Numbered from the stretch's first letter, positions 1-6,330 are shown. The stretch: DNA of 6,773 nucleotides from Gemmatimonas phototrophica (GCA_945870175.1 CAMBRJ010000169.1:1-6773); one strand, 5' to 3'. Translations and numbers: made by a program. Notes: generated by a model from the sequence alone, not told the origin.

Positions 1-11
1 GGGGGCAGGAA

Positions 12-37
12 GCAGGTGAACCGCGCGTGGTTCCTGC
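12..37. repeat. Imperfect hairpin at left edge
   Basis: GCAGG-(TG)-AACC pairs with GGTTCCTGC around the loop GCGCGT, giving nine pairs with a two-base bulge. An alternative pairing of GGCAGGAA (4-11) with TTCCTGCC (31-38) is also possible. There is no T-run directly after it, so it is not a classic terminator. It may be the 3' end structure of a gene lying left of the window or of the minus-strand gene ending at 135. The role is inferred. Confidence 0.35.
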
Positions 38-65
38 CTCCTCTTCCCTGATACCCTCCCTCCTG

Positions 66-81
66 CTCCCTAGGGAGTTTT
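66..81 (+). terminator. Possible weak terminator: palindrome plus T4
   Basis: CTCCCTAGGGAG (66-77) is a perfect 12-bp palindrome followed at once by TTTT. As RNA it gives only a short stem (CTCC/GGAG around CTAG), so any terminator activity would be weak. It sits where a plus-strand gene left of the window would converge on the gene ending at 135. Confidence 0.25.
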
Positions 82-115
82 CAGTTCGGAGTTTTCAGTT
101 TCAAGTTTTCAATTC
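74..115. repeat. Three imperfect 14-bp tandem repeats
   Basis: Units run 74-87 (GGAGTTTTCAGTTC), 88-101 (GGAGTTTTCAGTTT) and 102-115 (CAAGTTTTCAATTC). Units 1 and 2 differ at one base; unit 3 differs from unit 1 at three. The block is AT-rich within a GC-rich window, is intergenic, and starts inside the palindrome at 66-77. Repeats built on AGTTTTCAG occur between genes in some GC-rich environmental bacteria as I remember them; their function is unknown to me. Confidence 0.7.
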
Positions 116-134
116 AGAGTCGCCCAAGCGCCAG

Positions 135-842
135 TCACACCGCATTCACGAATGCGCACCCGGCTTCCGCCGCCATCACGTTCGCAAAAATCCCCGACGG
201 CTGCATGATCAGGCCGGGCACCAGGAACGTCTTCGCTTTCGTGCGCGCGTCGGCCGGCGACAGCTTGTCCTGCTTCGCCACGATCGACACCATCTGACGG
301 AAGGCGAGGTTGCAGCCGAGGGCGATGGCCCCCTTGGCGATCTGCTTGTCGAGCAGGTAGTTGGACGACGACGCCTTCGGGTCGGTGGAAGGCGTGGACA
401 GCATGGGATTCACCATCGTCCACTTCTTCCCCTTGTCATCCTTGATCTTGAGCGACTTGCCGAGCCCGTACGTGGCCCAGAATTCGGACGTCATGGCCAG
501 CGGGATCGCGGCGTGCCGGATCACGATGACGGTGCTCAGGTCGCCCGGAGCGAGTTTCAGCACGTCGGTGTATTGCTGACCCCAGATCCCTGCGCGGAAA
601 ATGCCAACGCCGCCCTCGATCTCCGGCACGTCAAACATGGCCTTGTGTTTGCCGGTGACCCGCTGGGCCCACGAAACGTCCCACGTTTCTTGCTGCGCCT
701 GTCCCCAAGCCTCCAGCTCCTCGGCGACCGTATTGAGCGGCAGCGCGGTGGGCTCAGCGGCGTGAAGCACAGAGGACGCTGTCGCCAGCGCCGCGGCGCT
801 GAGTCCGGCTGTTTTCAGGAAAATGCGACGGTCGCTGCTCAT
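135..842 (-). CDS. Tat-exported DsrE-like protein
   Basis: A 235-residue protein. The start at 842 is chosen because it puts a twin-arginine signal at the very N-terminus: D4-R-R-I-F-L-K10, then an alanine-rich hydrophobic stretch (about 11-28) with cleavage likely near residue 29. An upstream GTG (944) would add 34 residues ahead of the signal and is unlikely. No Shine-Dalgarno is visible before 842. The mature part has a strand-like run ending TVIVIRH (about 104-110), then a helix containing C177 and the C-terminal pattern LVPG-x4-PSGIF (207-219), which resembles the end of DsrE/DsrF-fold proteins (usually VPGV...LPSGV). C229 lies near the end. DsrE relatives handle sulfur carriers in the cytoplasm; a folded, exported version with two cysteines suggests a redox or cofactor role outside the membrane, but the substrate is unknown. 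The upstream gene is divergent. Confidence 0.8.
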   Translation of the reverse strand: MSSDRRIFLKTAGLSAAALATASSVLHAAEPTALPLNTVAEELEAWGQAQQETWDVSWAQRVTGKHKAMFDVPEIEGGVGIFRAGIWGQQYTDVLKLAPGDLSTVIVIRHAAIPLAMTSEFWATYGLGKSLKIKDDKGKKWTMVNPMLSTPSTDPKASSSNYLLDKQIAKGAIALGCNLAFRQMVSIVAKQDKLSPADARTKAKTFLVPGLIMQPSGIFANVMAAEAGCAFVNAV

Positions 843-1001
843 GGCGGAGTTTGTGAGGAAGGGAGGGAGGGGGAACACCGTGTCAACGATTTGTGTACCT
901 GAGGCTGTCTGTATGATGATGGCGTCGGGACGACCGAAAGTCACGGCGTCTCCGCTTGTCTCGCCCCCTTTTCCCGCCTTGCAATACGAGTCGCTGCGCC
1001 T
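843..1001. other. Divergent intergenic region, promoter unclear
   Basis: This gap separates two divergently read genes. On the plus strand TATGAT (912-917) matches the -10 consensus at five of six bases, with TTGTGT (891-896) as a poor -35 at a short 15-bp spacing. On the minus strand a perfect TTGACA (886 down to 881) lacks a recognisable -10 at 16-18 bp. A C5-T4-C3 homopolymer block (964-975) lies just before the signal-peptide coding sequence of the plus-strand gene. No strong terminator or RNA structure is seen. Confidence 0.35.
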
Positions 1002-2247
1002 TTGCTGCTATTTCTGCTCGTGGCGACTGTGCCCGGACTGGCACAGGCGCAGCCCGCGGCACCGCGCAGGCCGCCGGTCTCGGCCAGCGCACCGGATACC
1101 TCGCAGGCCGGCGCCGTTCGCGTGTACCTCGACTGCCAGAGCAGTCGCTGCGATTACGATTTCTTTCGCGATCAAATGCGGTGGGTGAATTTCGTTCGCG
1201 ATCGACTGGTGTCGGACGTGCTGTTGCTCGTCACCTCCTTGCGCACCGGTTCGGGCGGGTCGGAGTACACGATCACGGCCATCGGGCAGTCGACGAATCG
1301 TGGCCGCGCCGACACTGCCGTGGTGTTCGTGGCGCCGAACGACGCCGACGATGTGGTGCGCCGACAGCTGGCGCGCACCTTTTCGCGGCTGCTGGGGCCC
1401 TATGCCGCGCGCACGCCACTCGCTTCGCGCCTCACGCTGAACTACGCGGCGCCCACGACCGCCGCGGCCAGCCCACAGTCGGTGCAAGACCCATGGAATT
1501 TCTGGGTCTATCGCGTGTCGGTGAACGGATTCGGCAATGGGGAGAAGCGGCAGTCGTTCGTGAACGGATTCTCGACGATCAGTGCCAATCGCGTCACGCA
1601 ATCGTTGAAGGTGAACCTGAGCGCCAATCTCGGCTACGATCAGAGCCGCTTCGAGCTCGGCGACGGCAAGACGTTCACCACTATCCAGCGCAACGACGGC
1701 CAGCTCGCAGTTCTCCGACTATAACAACTACGATCTCAACCTGCGCGTCACGCCAGCCATCGAGTACAACGTGTTTCCGTACAAGGAATTCACGCGCCGT
1801 CAGCTCACAGCGTTCTACGCCGTCGGCATCGCGTCGATGCGCTATCAGGAGGTGACCATCTGCGATCGCACCACGGAGACGCGTCCGGTGCACAATCTCA
1901 CGGTGGCATGGAACGCGCGACAGCCGTGGGGATCGGTGACCATGTCGTTGTACGGTTCGCAGTATCTGCACGACGTGAGCTACAACAGCTACGGTATTAG
2001 CGGGTTTACCGACTTGCGCATTGCCAAGGGATTGGCCATCAACGTGGGCGGAAACTACTCCCGCGTGAACGATCAGCTCTATCTGCGGCGTGGCGCGCTG
2101 TCGGACAATCAAGTCATTGCGCGCCAGCAGGCGCTCGCCACGAACTACCGCTTCTTCGTGCAACTGGGCATGAGTTACACCTTCGGCTCGATTTACAACA
2201 CGGTGGTCAATCCATGCTTCAGCGGACGTGGCGGCCAGCAGTTCTAG
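1002..2247 (+). pseudogene. Outer-membrane beta-barrel protein, frame broken
   Basis: Two halves of one gene lie in different frames. Part 1 (1002-1724) has a signal-peptide core (LLLFLLVATVPGLAQAQ), then a domain with YLDCQSSRCDYDFFRDQ, WVNFVRDR, DVLLLVT and the glycine-rich EYTI strand, followed by barrel strands (WNFWVYRVSVNGF, LSANLGYDQSRFEL). It ends at TAA 1722-1724. Part 2 continues in the next frame from about 1690: SSQFSDYNNYDLNLRV, AIEYNVFPYKEFTRRQLT, SLYGSQYLHD, LATNYRFFVQLGMSYTFGSIYN and the end NTVVNPCF. From memory of this family, the halves join as one protein with roughly 20 residues of a middle barrel strand missing at the junction, so an out-of-frame deletion or a one-base insertion fits. 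The start is also unclear: TTG 1002 gives no basic n-region, whereas the upstream in-frame FSRLAIRVAAP would supply one but has no start codon. It would act in the outer membrane; the ligand is unknown. A sequencing error remains possible. Confidence 0.7.
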
Positions 2248-2324
2248 CGGTGGCGAACGCGCACGTACGGCCCCGGACCGGTCAACGAACAGAAATGCGC
2301 GGGTGGAGTGCCTATATTTGAGAC
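2248..2324. other. Short intergenic spacer
   Basis: These 77 bases hold the promoter of the small membrane-protein gene at their 3' end. No terminator hairpin with a T-run follows the stop at 2247, only short palindromes such as CGTACG and CCGG. Confidence 0.4.
2313..2318 (+). promoter_or_regulatory. -10 box of a probable leaderless transcript
   Basis: TATATT lies exactly six bases before ATG 2325. No Shine-Dalgarno sits within 4-12 bases of the start. With a usual -10 to +1 distance, transcription would start at or next to the A of the ATG. No good -35 is visible. The same spacing recurs before malQ and before the gene at 6363. Confidence 0.55.
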
Positions 2325-2630
2325 ATGGTGCCCGCCTTGCTCCTCCAATCGCTCCAGCCCCCCGCCGACTTCACCGGTGCCTACACCGGTGGCGGTTTCC
2401 CGAAGGGCGTCGTGATGGTCATCGCTTGCTTCGGCGTGTATATCCTGCCGTCGATGCTGGCCTGGAAGCGGGGCAGTTCACGGCGCTGGAAGATTACCGC
2501 GATCAACCTGCTGCTGGGCTGGACGGTAATCGGTTGGATCGTATCGATGGTGCTGACCTACGCCTACGAGCCGCCACCGGCCGGCGAAGTCGATGAGGAG
2601 CACGTGCCCGGCGGCGCGCGTCCCCTCTAG
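2325..2630 (+). CDS. Superinfection-immunity family small membrane protein
   Basis: A 101-residue protein with two membrane segments: about 28-47 (KGVVMVIACFGVYILPSMLA) and about 58-80. The second holds the family signature N61-LLLGWTVIGW followed by a hydrophobic run to Y79. A basic loop, KRGSSRRWK (48-56), lies between them and suggests both ends face outside. The tail (82-101) is proline- and acid-rich. This matches the Imm superinfection-immunity family (Pfam Imm_superinfect), named for phage T4 Imm, which blocks DNA injection by a second phage. Many chromosomal copies have no phage context, as here, and their role is unproven. The start is fixed by the -10 box six bases upstream. Its stop codon overlaps the malQ stop on the other strand. 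Confidence 0.8.
   Translation: MVPALLLQSLQPPADFTGAYTGGGFPKGVVMVIACFGVYILPSMLAWKRGSSRRWKITAINLLLGWTVIGWIVSMVLTYAYEPPPAGEVDEEHVPGGARPL
2627..2630. other. Convergent stop codons sharing CTAG
   Basis: TAG at 2628-2630 ends the plus-strand membrane protein; read on the other strand, 2629-2627 is the TAG of malQ. The genes therefore overlap by four bases with no space between them for a terminator. Confidence 0.95.
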
Positions 2631-4123
2631 CGGTCGTACGTGTCTGCGAGTTCGCGCACGCGCGCGGTGAGTGATGCGGACAGTTGGTCCCACGTGAAGC
2701 GGAAGCTCCAGTTGCCGGCCTGACGACCGGGGAGATTCATCCGCGTGTCGCTGCCCAGTCCCAGCACATCCTGCAACGGGACGAGTGCCGTATTCGCCAC
2801 CGACGCGAAGGCCGCGCGCATCATGGCCCAGTGGATCTCGTGGCCATCGGTATCGAGATACGTTCGCGCGAACGCCTGCTCCTGCTCCACCTCGTCCGGC
2901 GCGCGCGTGGAATCACCGGCGCCGGACGAATTCCACCAGCCGACTGTGGTGTTGTTGTCGTGCGTGCCCGTGTACACCACGAGCTCCCGTGCGTAGCGAT
3001 GCGGAAGGAACTCGGACGCCGGATCGTTGAAGGCGAATTGCAGAATCGCCATACCCGGGTATCCGAATTGCGCGCGTAGTGCTTCCACTGCGGGGGTAAT
3101 CAAGCCGAGGTTTTCGGCCACGATCGGCATCGGCCCCAACGCCGCCGTGAGCGCCGTGAAGAGGGCCGCGCCCGGCCCCGGCACCCACCGACCGTTCACG
3201 GCGGTGGTGTCCGCGGCGGGGACTACCCAGAAGGCTTCGAAGCCGCGGAAGTGGTCGAGGCGCACCACATCGAACATGGCCAGTGACGCGCGCATGCGAT
3301 CGATCCACCAGCGATAACCCTCGTTCGACATCGCGTCCCAGTCGTACAGCGGATTGCCCCAGAGCTGACCCGTTTCGCTGAAATAGTCGGGCGGCACGCC
3401 CGCCTGCACGAGGAGCGCCCCGTCGTCGTTCAACGCAAACAGCGAGCGATTCGCCCACACGTCGGCCGAGTCATGGGCGACGTAGATCGGCACGTCGCCC
3501 ATGAGCTGAATGTGGTGCGCGGTGCAGGCCGTGCGCAGTGCCTGAAACTGGTCGAAAAACACATACTGCTCTTTGTAGCAACGCTCGATGTTCGGTCGCA
3601 GCGTCTCGCGCCAGGTGCGTAACGCGTCAGGGTCACGCTGTGCGGCGCCGCGTTCCCAGGTGGTCCATGACGCGCCGCCGTGCGCGTCCTTGAGGGCCAT
3701 GAACAGCGCGTAGTCGGGCAGCCACGACGCCTGCTCGCGCACGAAGCGATGCACCGCATCGTCGAGCGGCATCGTGGCGAGCCACGCATCGAGGCGCGCG
3801 CGTTTGGCCGGGATCACGGCGGTAAAGTTGCACACGTGCCCCGACTCGGGCGCCACGTCGTGCCCAACGTCGTGCCCAACGTGCGGGCGCGCCGGCTCGG
3901 GCACGTGGATGAGCAGCGGATTCCCGGCAAAGGCCGAGAAACACTGATACGGGCTGTCGCCGTAGCCGGTGGGGCCGAGCGGAAGCACCTGCCAGATCTT
4001 CATACCCGCGTCGGCCAGCCAACGGACGAAGCGGAACGCATCGGGGCCCATGTCCCCAATGCCACCGGGAGACGGGAGGGAAGTCGGATGCAGCAGGATG
4101 CCGGCAGCGCGAGGAAACCGCAT
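2627..4123 (-). CDS. malQ: 4-alpha-glucanotransferase (amylomaltase, GH77)
   Basis: A 498-residue cytoplasmic enzyme that moves alpha-1,4-glucan segments between chains, used in maltodextrin and glycogen metabolism. The length fits the compact bacterial amylomaltase type, which is about 500 residues and lacks the N-terminal extension of E. coli MalQ. Visible GH77 landmarks are RAAGILLHPTSLPSPGGIGD (5-24), WQVLPLGPTGYGDSPYQ (44-60), GDVPIYVAHDSADVW (209-223), PPDYFSETGQLWGNPLYDW (244-262), the nucleophile D290 in RLDHFRG, the acid/base E337 in VAENLG, and the stabilising aspartate D389 in TGTHDN. All three catalytic residues are present. The start (4123) is supported by family N-termini and by the -10 box six bases upstream. 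No Shine-Dalgarno is seen. Residues about 82-89 carry an in-frame VGHD duplication. No glycogen or maltose genes lie next to it in this window. Confidence 0.96.
   Translation of the reverse strand: MRFPRAAGILLHPTSLPSPGGIGDMGPDAFRFVRWLADAGMKIWQVLPLGPTGYGDSPYQCFSAFAGNPLLIHVPEPARPHVGHDVGHDVAPESGHVCNFTAVIPAKRARLDAWLATMPLDDAVHRFVREQASWLPDYALFMALKDAHGGASWTTWERGAAQRDPDALRTWRETLRPNIERCYKEQYVFFDQFQALRTACTAHHIQLMGDVPIYVAHDSADVWANRSLFALNDDGALLVQAGVPPDYFSETGQLWGNPLYDWDAMSNEGYRWWIDRMRASLAMFDVVRLDHFRGFEAFWVVPAADTTAVNGRWVPGPGAALFTALTAALGPMPIVAENLGLITPAVEALRAQFGYPGMAILQFAFNDPASEFLPHRYARELVVYTGTHDNNTTVGWWNSSGAGDSTRAPDEVEQEQAFARTYLDTDGHEIHWAMMRAAFASVANTALVPLQDVLGLGSDTRMNLPGRQAGNWSFRFTWDQLSASLTARVRELADTYDR
3856..3879. 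repeat. Perfect 12-bp tandem duplication inside malQ
   Basis: Two adjacent copies of CGTCGTGCCCAA (plus strand), followed by a partial third start, CGT. The unit is four codons long and keeps the malQ frame, giving VGHD-VGHD in a surface-like insert between the N-terminal landmark and the rest of the enzyme. Confidence 0.9.
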
Positions 4124-4128
4124 CGATG

Positions 4129-4141
4129 CAAGATAATCTTG
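4129..4141. promoter_or_regulatory. 13-bp palindrome, possible operator for divergent genes
   Basis: CAAGAT-A-ATCTTG is perfect over 6+1+6 bases. Its left half covers the malQ -10 box and its right half overlaps the first three bases of the TTGACA -35 used in the other direction. A protein bound here would block both promoters. The binding factor is unknown; the role is inferred from position. Confidence 0.4.
4130..4135 (-). promoter_or_regulatory. malQ -10 box, probable leaderless start
   Basis: Read on the minus strand, TATCTT is followed by GCATCG and then the malQ ATG: again a TAnnnT box exactly six bases before the start, with no Shine-Dalgarno. No recognisable -35 lies 16-18 bp upstream. 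Confidence 0.55.
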
Positions 4142-4167
4142 ACATCACGCAGGCGGGGGTGTTTGAT
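4139..4167 (+). promoter_or_regulatory. Sigma-70-like promoter for the channel gene
   Basis: A perfect TTGACA (4139-4144), a 17-bp spacer and TTTGAT (4162-4167, four of six matches). Transcription would begin near 4174, giving a leader of about 100 bases before ATG 4277. The alternative ATG at 4166 would lie inside this -10, which argues against it as a start. Confidence 0.45.
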
Positions 4168-4211
4168 GGCACACGACGAAGCACGCCACCGCCGATCACT
4201 TCTGCACCACC

Positions 4212-4277
4212 ATGCCCCAGCTCATCGCGTTGGACCACGTCGTGACGGACCCGGCCGCCATCGCGCGGGAATCCTGA
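4212..4277 (+). CDS. Possible 21-codon upstream ORF
   Basis: ATG 4212 opens a short frame, MPQLIALDHVV... to ...AIARES, that stops at TGA 4275-4277. The last base pair of events is TGATG, so the stop overlaps the channel start by one base, the arrangement typical of translational coupling. There is no Shine-Dalgarno before 4212 and no run of regulatory codons. It could be a coupling leader peptide, the remnant of a lost gene, or chance. I do not recognise the sequence. Confidence 0.25.
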   Translation: MPQLIALDHVVTDPAAIARES

Positions 4278-4957
4278 TGCGCCGCCTGCTTGGCAAGCAG
4301 CTGCGCGATTACTCGATCATTACCTGGTTTTTCGAGCGGGTGTTCTGGCTACTGCATCAGCTGTCGCCGAGCCGGATGGTGGGCGGGAGCCGTCTCGCGC
4401 ATGTGAACTCCGAGGCGTTCCGGGAGAATCCGAAGCAGGCGACCGCGCTCCGGTCGCGTCGCAAAGAAGCGTACATCCTGACCTGGTTCGCGATCGAGTT
4501 GCTACTGCTGCTCGTCACCGAACTCGAGGTCGGCTGGCCACTCTGGATTCCGCGGGTGCTGGCCACCATCCGGATCCTCGACATCTTTCAGTCGTCGGTC
4601 AATCTCAGCGTGTTTGACCAGCTTCGCACCGAAGAGCGGGTCGTGATCTCGTCGGCCGTCCGCACGCTGGTGCTCAGCTTCCTCAACTATCTCGAGCTGT
4701 TGATTTGCTTCGGGATTGTCTACGTCACCATGCTGAGCAAGCTGGCCGGTGCCGAGAGTTGGATGGACGCGATCTATTTCAGTGTGGTCACCCAGCTCAC
4801 CATCGGGTACGGCGATATTCGGCCCCTCGGCGAAGCGCGTTTCGTGGCCGCGATGCAGGGGTTGATCGCCGTGGCGTTTACGATCCTGATCCTCGGCCGG
4901 ATCGTGTCCGTACTCCCCAAAATCGAGAGCGTCATGAAGCACTCGCCCGACGAATAG
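4277..4957 (+). CDS. Potassium-channel-like membrane protein
   Basis: A 226-residue protein. The pore module is C-terminal: outer helix about 128-152 (LSFLNYLELLICFGIVYV), pore helix and filter with T175-I-G-Y-G-D180, inner helix about 188-212. TIGYGD is the classic K+ selectivity filter. Before it lie a basic N-terminal region (1-66), a hydrophobic helix about 67-81 (ILTWFAIELLLLLV) and a second possible helix about 88-107. That segment has R93 and R99 but no regular S4 arginine ladder, so it is unlikely to be a full voltage sensor. The tail after the inner helix is about 14 residues with no RCK or cyclic-nucleotide domain, so no ligand gating is visible. It probably assembles as a tetramer in the inner membrane. 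Start 4277 is favoured over 4166 by the upstream promoter and a GGGA element five bases before it. The VWA gene follows after 59 bases on the same strand. Confidence 0.85.
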   Translation: MRRLLGKQLRDYSIITWFFERVFWLLHQLSPSRMVGGSRLAHVNSEAFRENPKQATALRSRRKEAYILTWFAIELLLLLVTELEVGWPLWIPRVLATIRILDIFQSSVNLSVFDQLRTEERVVISSAVRTLVLSFLNYLELLICFGIVYVTMLSKLAGAESWMDAIYFSVVTQLTIGYGDIRPLGEARFVAAMQGLIAVAFTILILGRIVSVLPKIESVMKHSPDE

Positions 4958-5016
4958 CGGCGACTGTCAGACCCCTCTCGCACTGTACAGACATCCTCCA
5001 ACGCGGAGTTTGTCTG
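4958..5016 (+). other. Spacer between channel and VWA genes
   Basis: No convincing promoter or terminator is seen in these 59 bases, so the VWA gene may be read from the channel promoter. Two similar decamers, ACTGTCAGAC (4963-4972) and ACTGTACAGAC (4982-4992), lie 19 bp apart. GGAG at 5005-5008 is a good Shine-Dalgarno eight bases before ATG 5017; this contrasts with the three leaderless-looking genes here and decides the start. Confidence 0.45.
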
Positions 5017-6330
5017 ATGGATGCTGTGCTGCTTGTTGATCACCAGCCCATTGCCCCGCCCGCCGGCCCCGCCGGCGTCGTGGTCCGGGCCCTCCTGACC
5101 ATCTCCGGCCACGTGCCGGCCCACCGACAGCGCACCCCGCTGGCCATCTCCCTCGTGCTCGACCGCAGCGGGTCGATGAGCGGCGATCGATTGGAGGCCG
5201 CGAAGGCCGCCTCGATCAGCGCCGTCGAGCGCCTGCACCCCGACGATGTCGTCTCCGTGATTGCCTTCGACGATCAGGTGGACGTCGTGGCGCCGCCCGC
5301 CCCGCGGGCTCAGCATTTTCAGTTGGTGCAGCACGTCAGCGACATCGGTAGTGGCGGCAGCACCAACCTCAGCGGTGGGTGGCTGCGCGGCCGGCAGCAC
5401 ATGGAGCAGGCACTCGGCATGCTCGGCTCTCTCGAGGGGTCGTCGCGCCGCATCGTGCTACTCACCGACGGGCACGCCAACGCCGGTATCATCGACCCGT
5501 CCACGTTGGTGGAGCTGGCCCGGACCGCCCGCGCGATGGGGATCACGACCACCGCGATCGGCGTCGGCGAGGGGTACGACGACGCGCTCCTGCGTTCCAT
5601 GGCCGACGCTGGCGGCGGCAACAGTTGGTACGTCGAGCGTCCTGATCAGGCGCAGGACGTGCTCGCCGAAGAGATGGGGAATCTGCTGTCGGTGTCGGCA
5701 CAGGGGCTGTCCGTCACACTCACGCTACAGGACTCGGTGGCGATGTTTGCCACGCATTCCAGCTGGCCCGCCACGTCGGTGGCCAACACGTTCACGTTCG
5801 ATCTCGGCGATTTGTATGCCAGCGAACCCAAGCCGGTGCTGGTCGAGCTGTTCGTGCCGGCCGATCGACTTGATGCGCTGGCCAGTAGCGGGGCGGCGAT
5901 TGCCACCCTTGTCCTGCAGGCTGATGTGCTGCTGGATGGCGGCGGGGTGGAGCACCGCTCGATGACCCTCGGTGTGGCCGCGTCGCTGGAGACGCAGTCC
6001 ACGCTGGTGCCGGAGGTGGAGCATGCCGTGCTGCTGGCTCGCGCGGCCAAGGCCCGCGAAGACGCGGCGCGTTGTCAGCGGCACGGGGACGCCGCCGGCG
6101 CGCAGGAGTTCATGATGCAGGCGTCGTCTGAGCTGTCGAGCAGCCCGCTGATGGAGGACCCTGACATGGCCGAAGCACTCCAGTCGCAGGTGCGCGACCT
6201 CAACGCCTTGGCCGAACGGTACGAGCAGCGCGATTTCAGCGAGACCGAAGCCAAGTACCAGATGCAGCGCAGCTACAATGCCCGTCGCGGAAAAAGGCAG
6301 TACGACGACGTGCTGAAGCGCGAGCCGTAA
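5017..6330 (+). CDS. VWA-domain protein with complete MIDAS
   Basis: A 437-residue protein with no signal peptide or membrane segment, so likely cytoplasmic. A short N-terminal strand region (1-38) leads into a von Willebrand factor A domain, about 40-225. The metal-ion-dependent adhesion site is complete: D49-R-S51-G-S53, T116 in GSTNL, and D151 in LLTDGHAN. Further signatures are DDVVSVIAFDDQV (76-88) and GITTTAIGVGEGYDDALL (175-192), then DAGGGNSWYVE. After the VWA comes a beta-rich region (about 228-330), then an alpha-helical, charged C-terminus (about 333-437) rich in A, E, Q and R. The order recalls YfbK/Ca-activated chloride-channel-like VWA proteins without their lipoprotein anchor. 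MIDAS domains bind divalent metal and partner proteins; the partner is unknown. Neither a MoxR-type ATPase nor a Ter cluster lies nearby. It may be co-transcribed with the channel gene 59 bases upstream. The earlier open frame back to 4705 overlaps the channel and is not used. Confidence 0.9.
   Translation: MDAVLLVDHQPIAPPAGPAGVVVRALLTISGHVPAHRQRTPLAISLVLDRSGSMSGDRLEAAKAASISAVERLHPDDVVSVIAFDDQVDVVAPPAPRAQHFQLVQHVSDIGSGGSTNLSGGWLRGRQHMEQALGMLGSLEGSSRRIVLLTDGHANAGIIDPSTLVELARTARAMGITTTAIGVGEGYDDALLRSMADAGGGNSWYVERPDQAQDVLAEEMGNLLSVSAQGLSVTLTLQDSVAMFATHSSWPATSVANTFTFDLGDLYASEPKPVLVELFVPADRLDALASSGAAIATLVLQADVLLDGGGVEHRSMTLGVAASLETQSTLVPEVEHAVLLARAAKAREDAARCQRHGDAAGAQEFMMQASSELSSSPLMEDPDMAEALQSQVRDLNALAERYEQRDFSETEAKYQMQRSYNARRGKRQYDDVLKREP

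Noticed and set aside
881..886. TTGACA on the minus strand upstream of the DsrE-like gene
   Set aside because: No -10-like hexamer at 16-18 bp; the region downstream is a C/T-rich tract.
27..902. Long plus-strand open frame of 291 codons
   Set aside because: It is antisense to the DsrE-like gene, has compositionally biased R/H/G-rich protein sequence and no recognisable domain; the opposite strand has a Tat signal and a family match.
1690..1724. Programmed frameshift to rescue the barrel gene
   Set aside because: No slippery heptamer and no prfB-like stop context is visible; slipping on CTA-TAA would give a poor re-pairing, so mutation, deletion or assembly error is preferred.
956..1855. 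Plus-strand frame of 299 codons over the beta-barrel gene
   Set aside because: Arginine-rich shadow frame without domain features; it does not join the two real halves of the barrel protein.
2325..2630. Prophage or phage-defence island suggested by the Imm-like protein
   Set aside because: No phage, integrase or defence genes nearby; chromosomal members of this family are common.
2614..2665. 8-bp GC inverted repeat as a bidirectional terminator
   Set aside because: Alternating GC is common here, the loop is 36 bases and no T-run follows on either strand.
3680..4276. N-terminal extension of the channel gene
   Set aside because: It overlaps malQ antisense and crosses the malQ promoter; the added residues are low-complexity R/H-rich and the channel family match begins after 4277.
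4963..4992. Two ACTGT-CAGAC-like direct repeats before the VWA gene as an operator
   Set aside because: Short, imperfect, and not tied to a recognisable promoter; kept only as a note in the spacer entry.
4705..5016. N-terminal extension of the VWA gene
   Set aside because: It runs in another frame through the pore of the channel gene; ATG 5017 has a good GGAG element.
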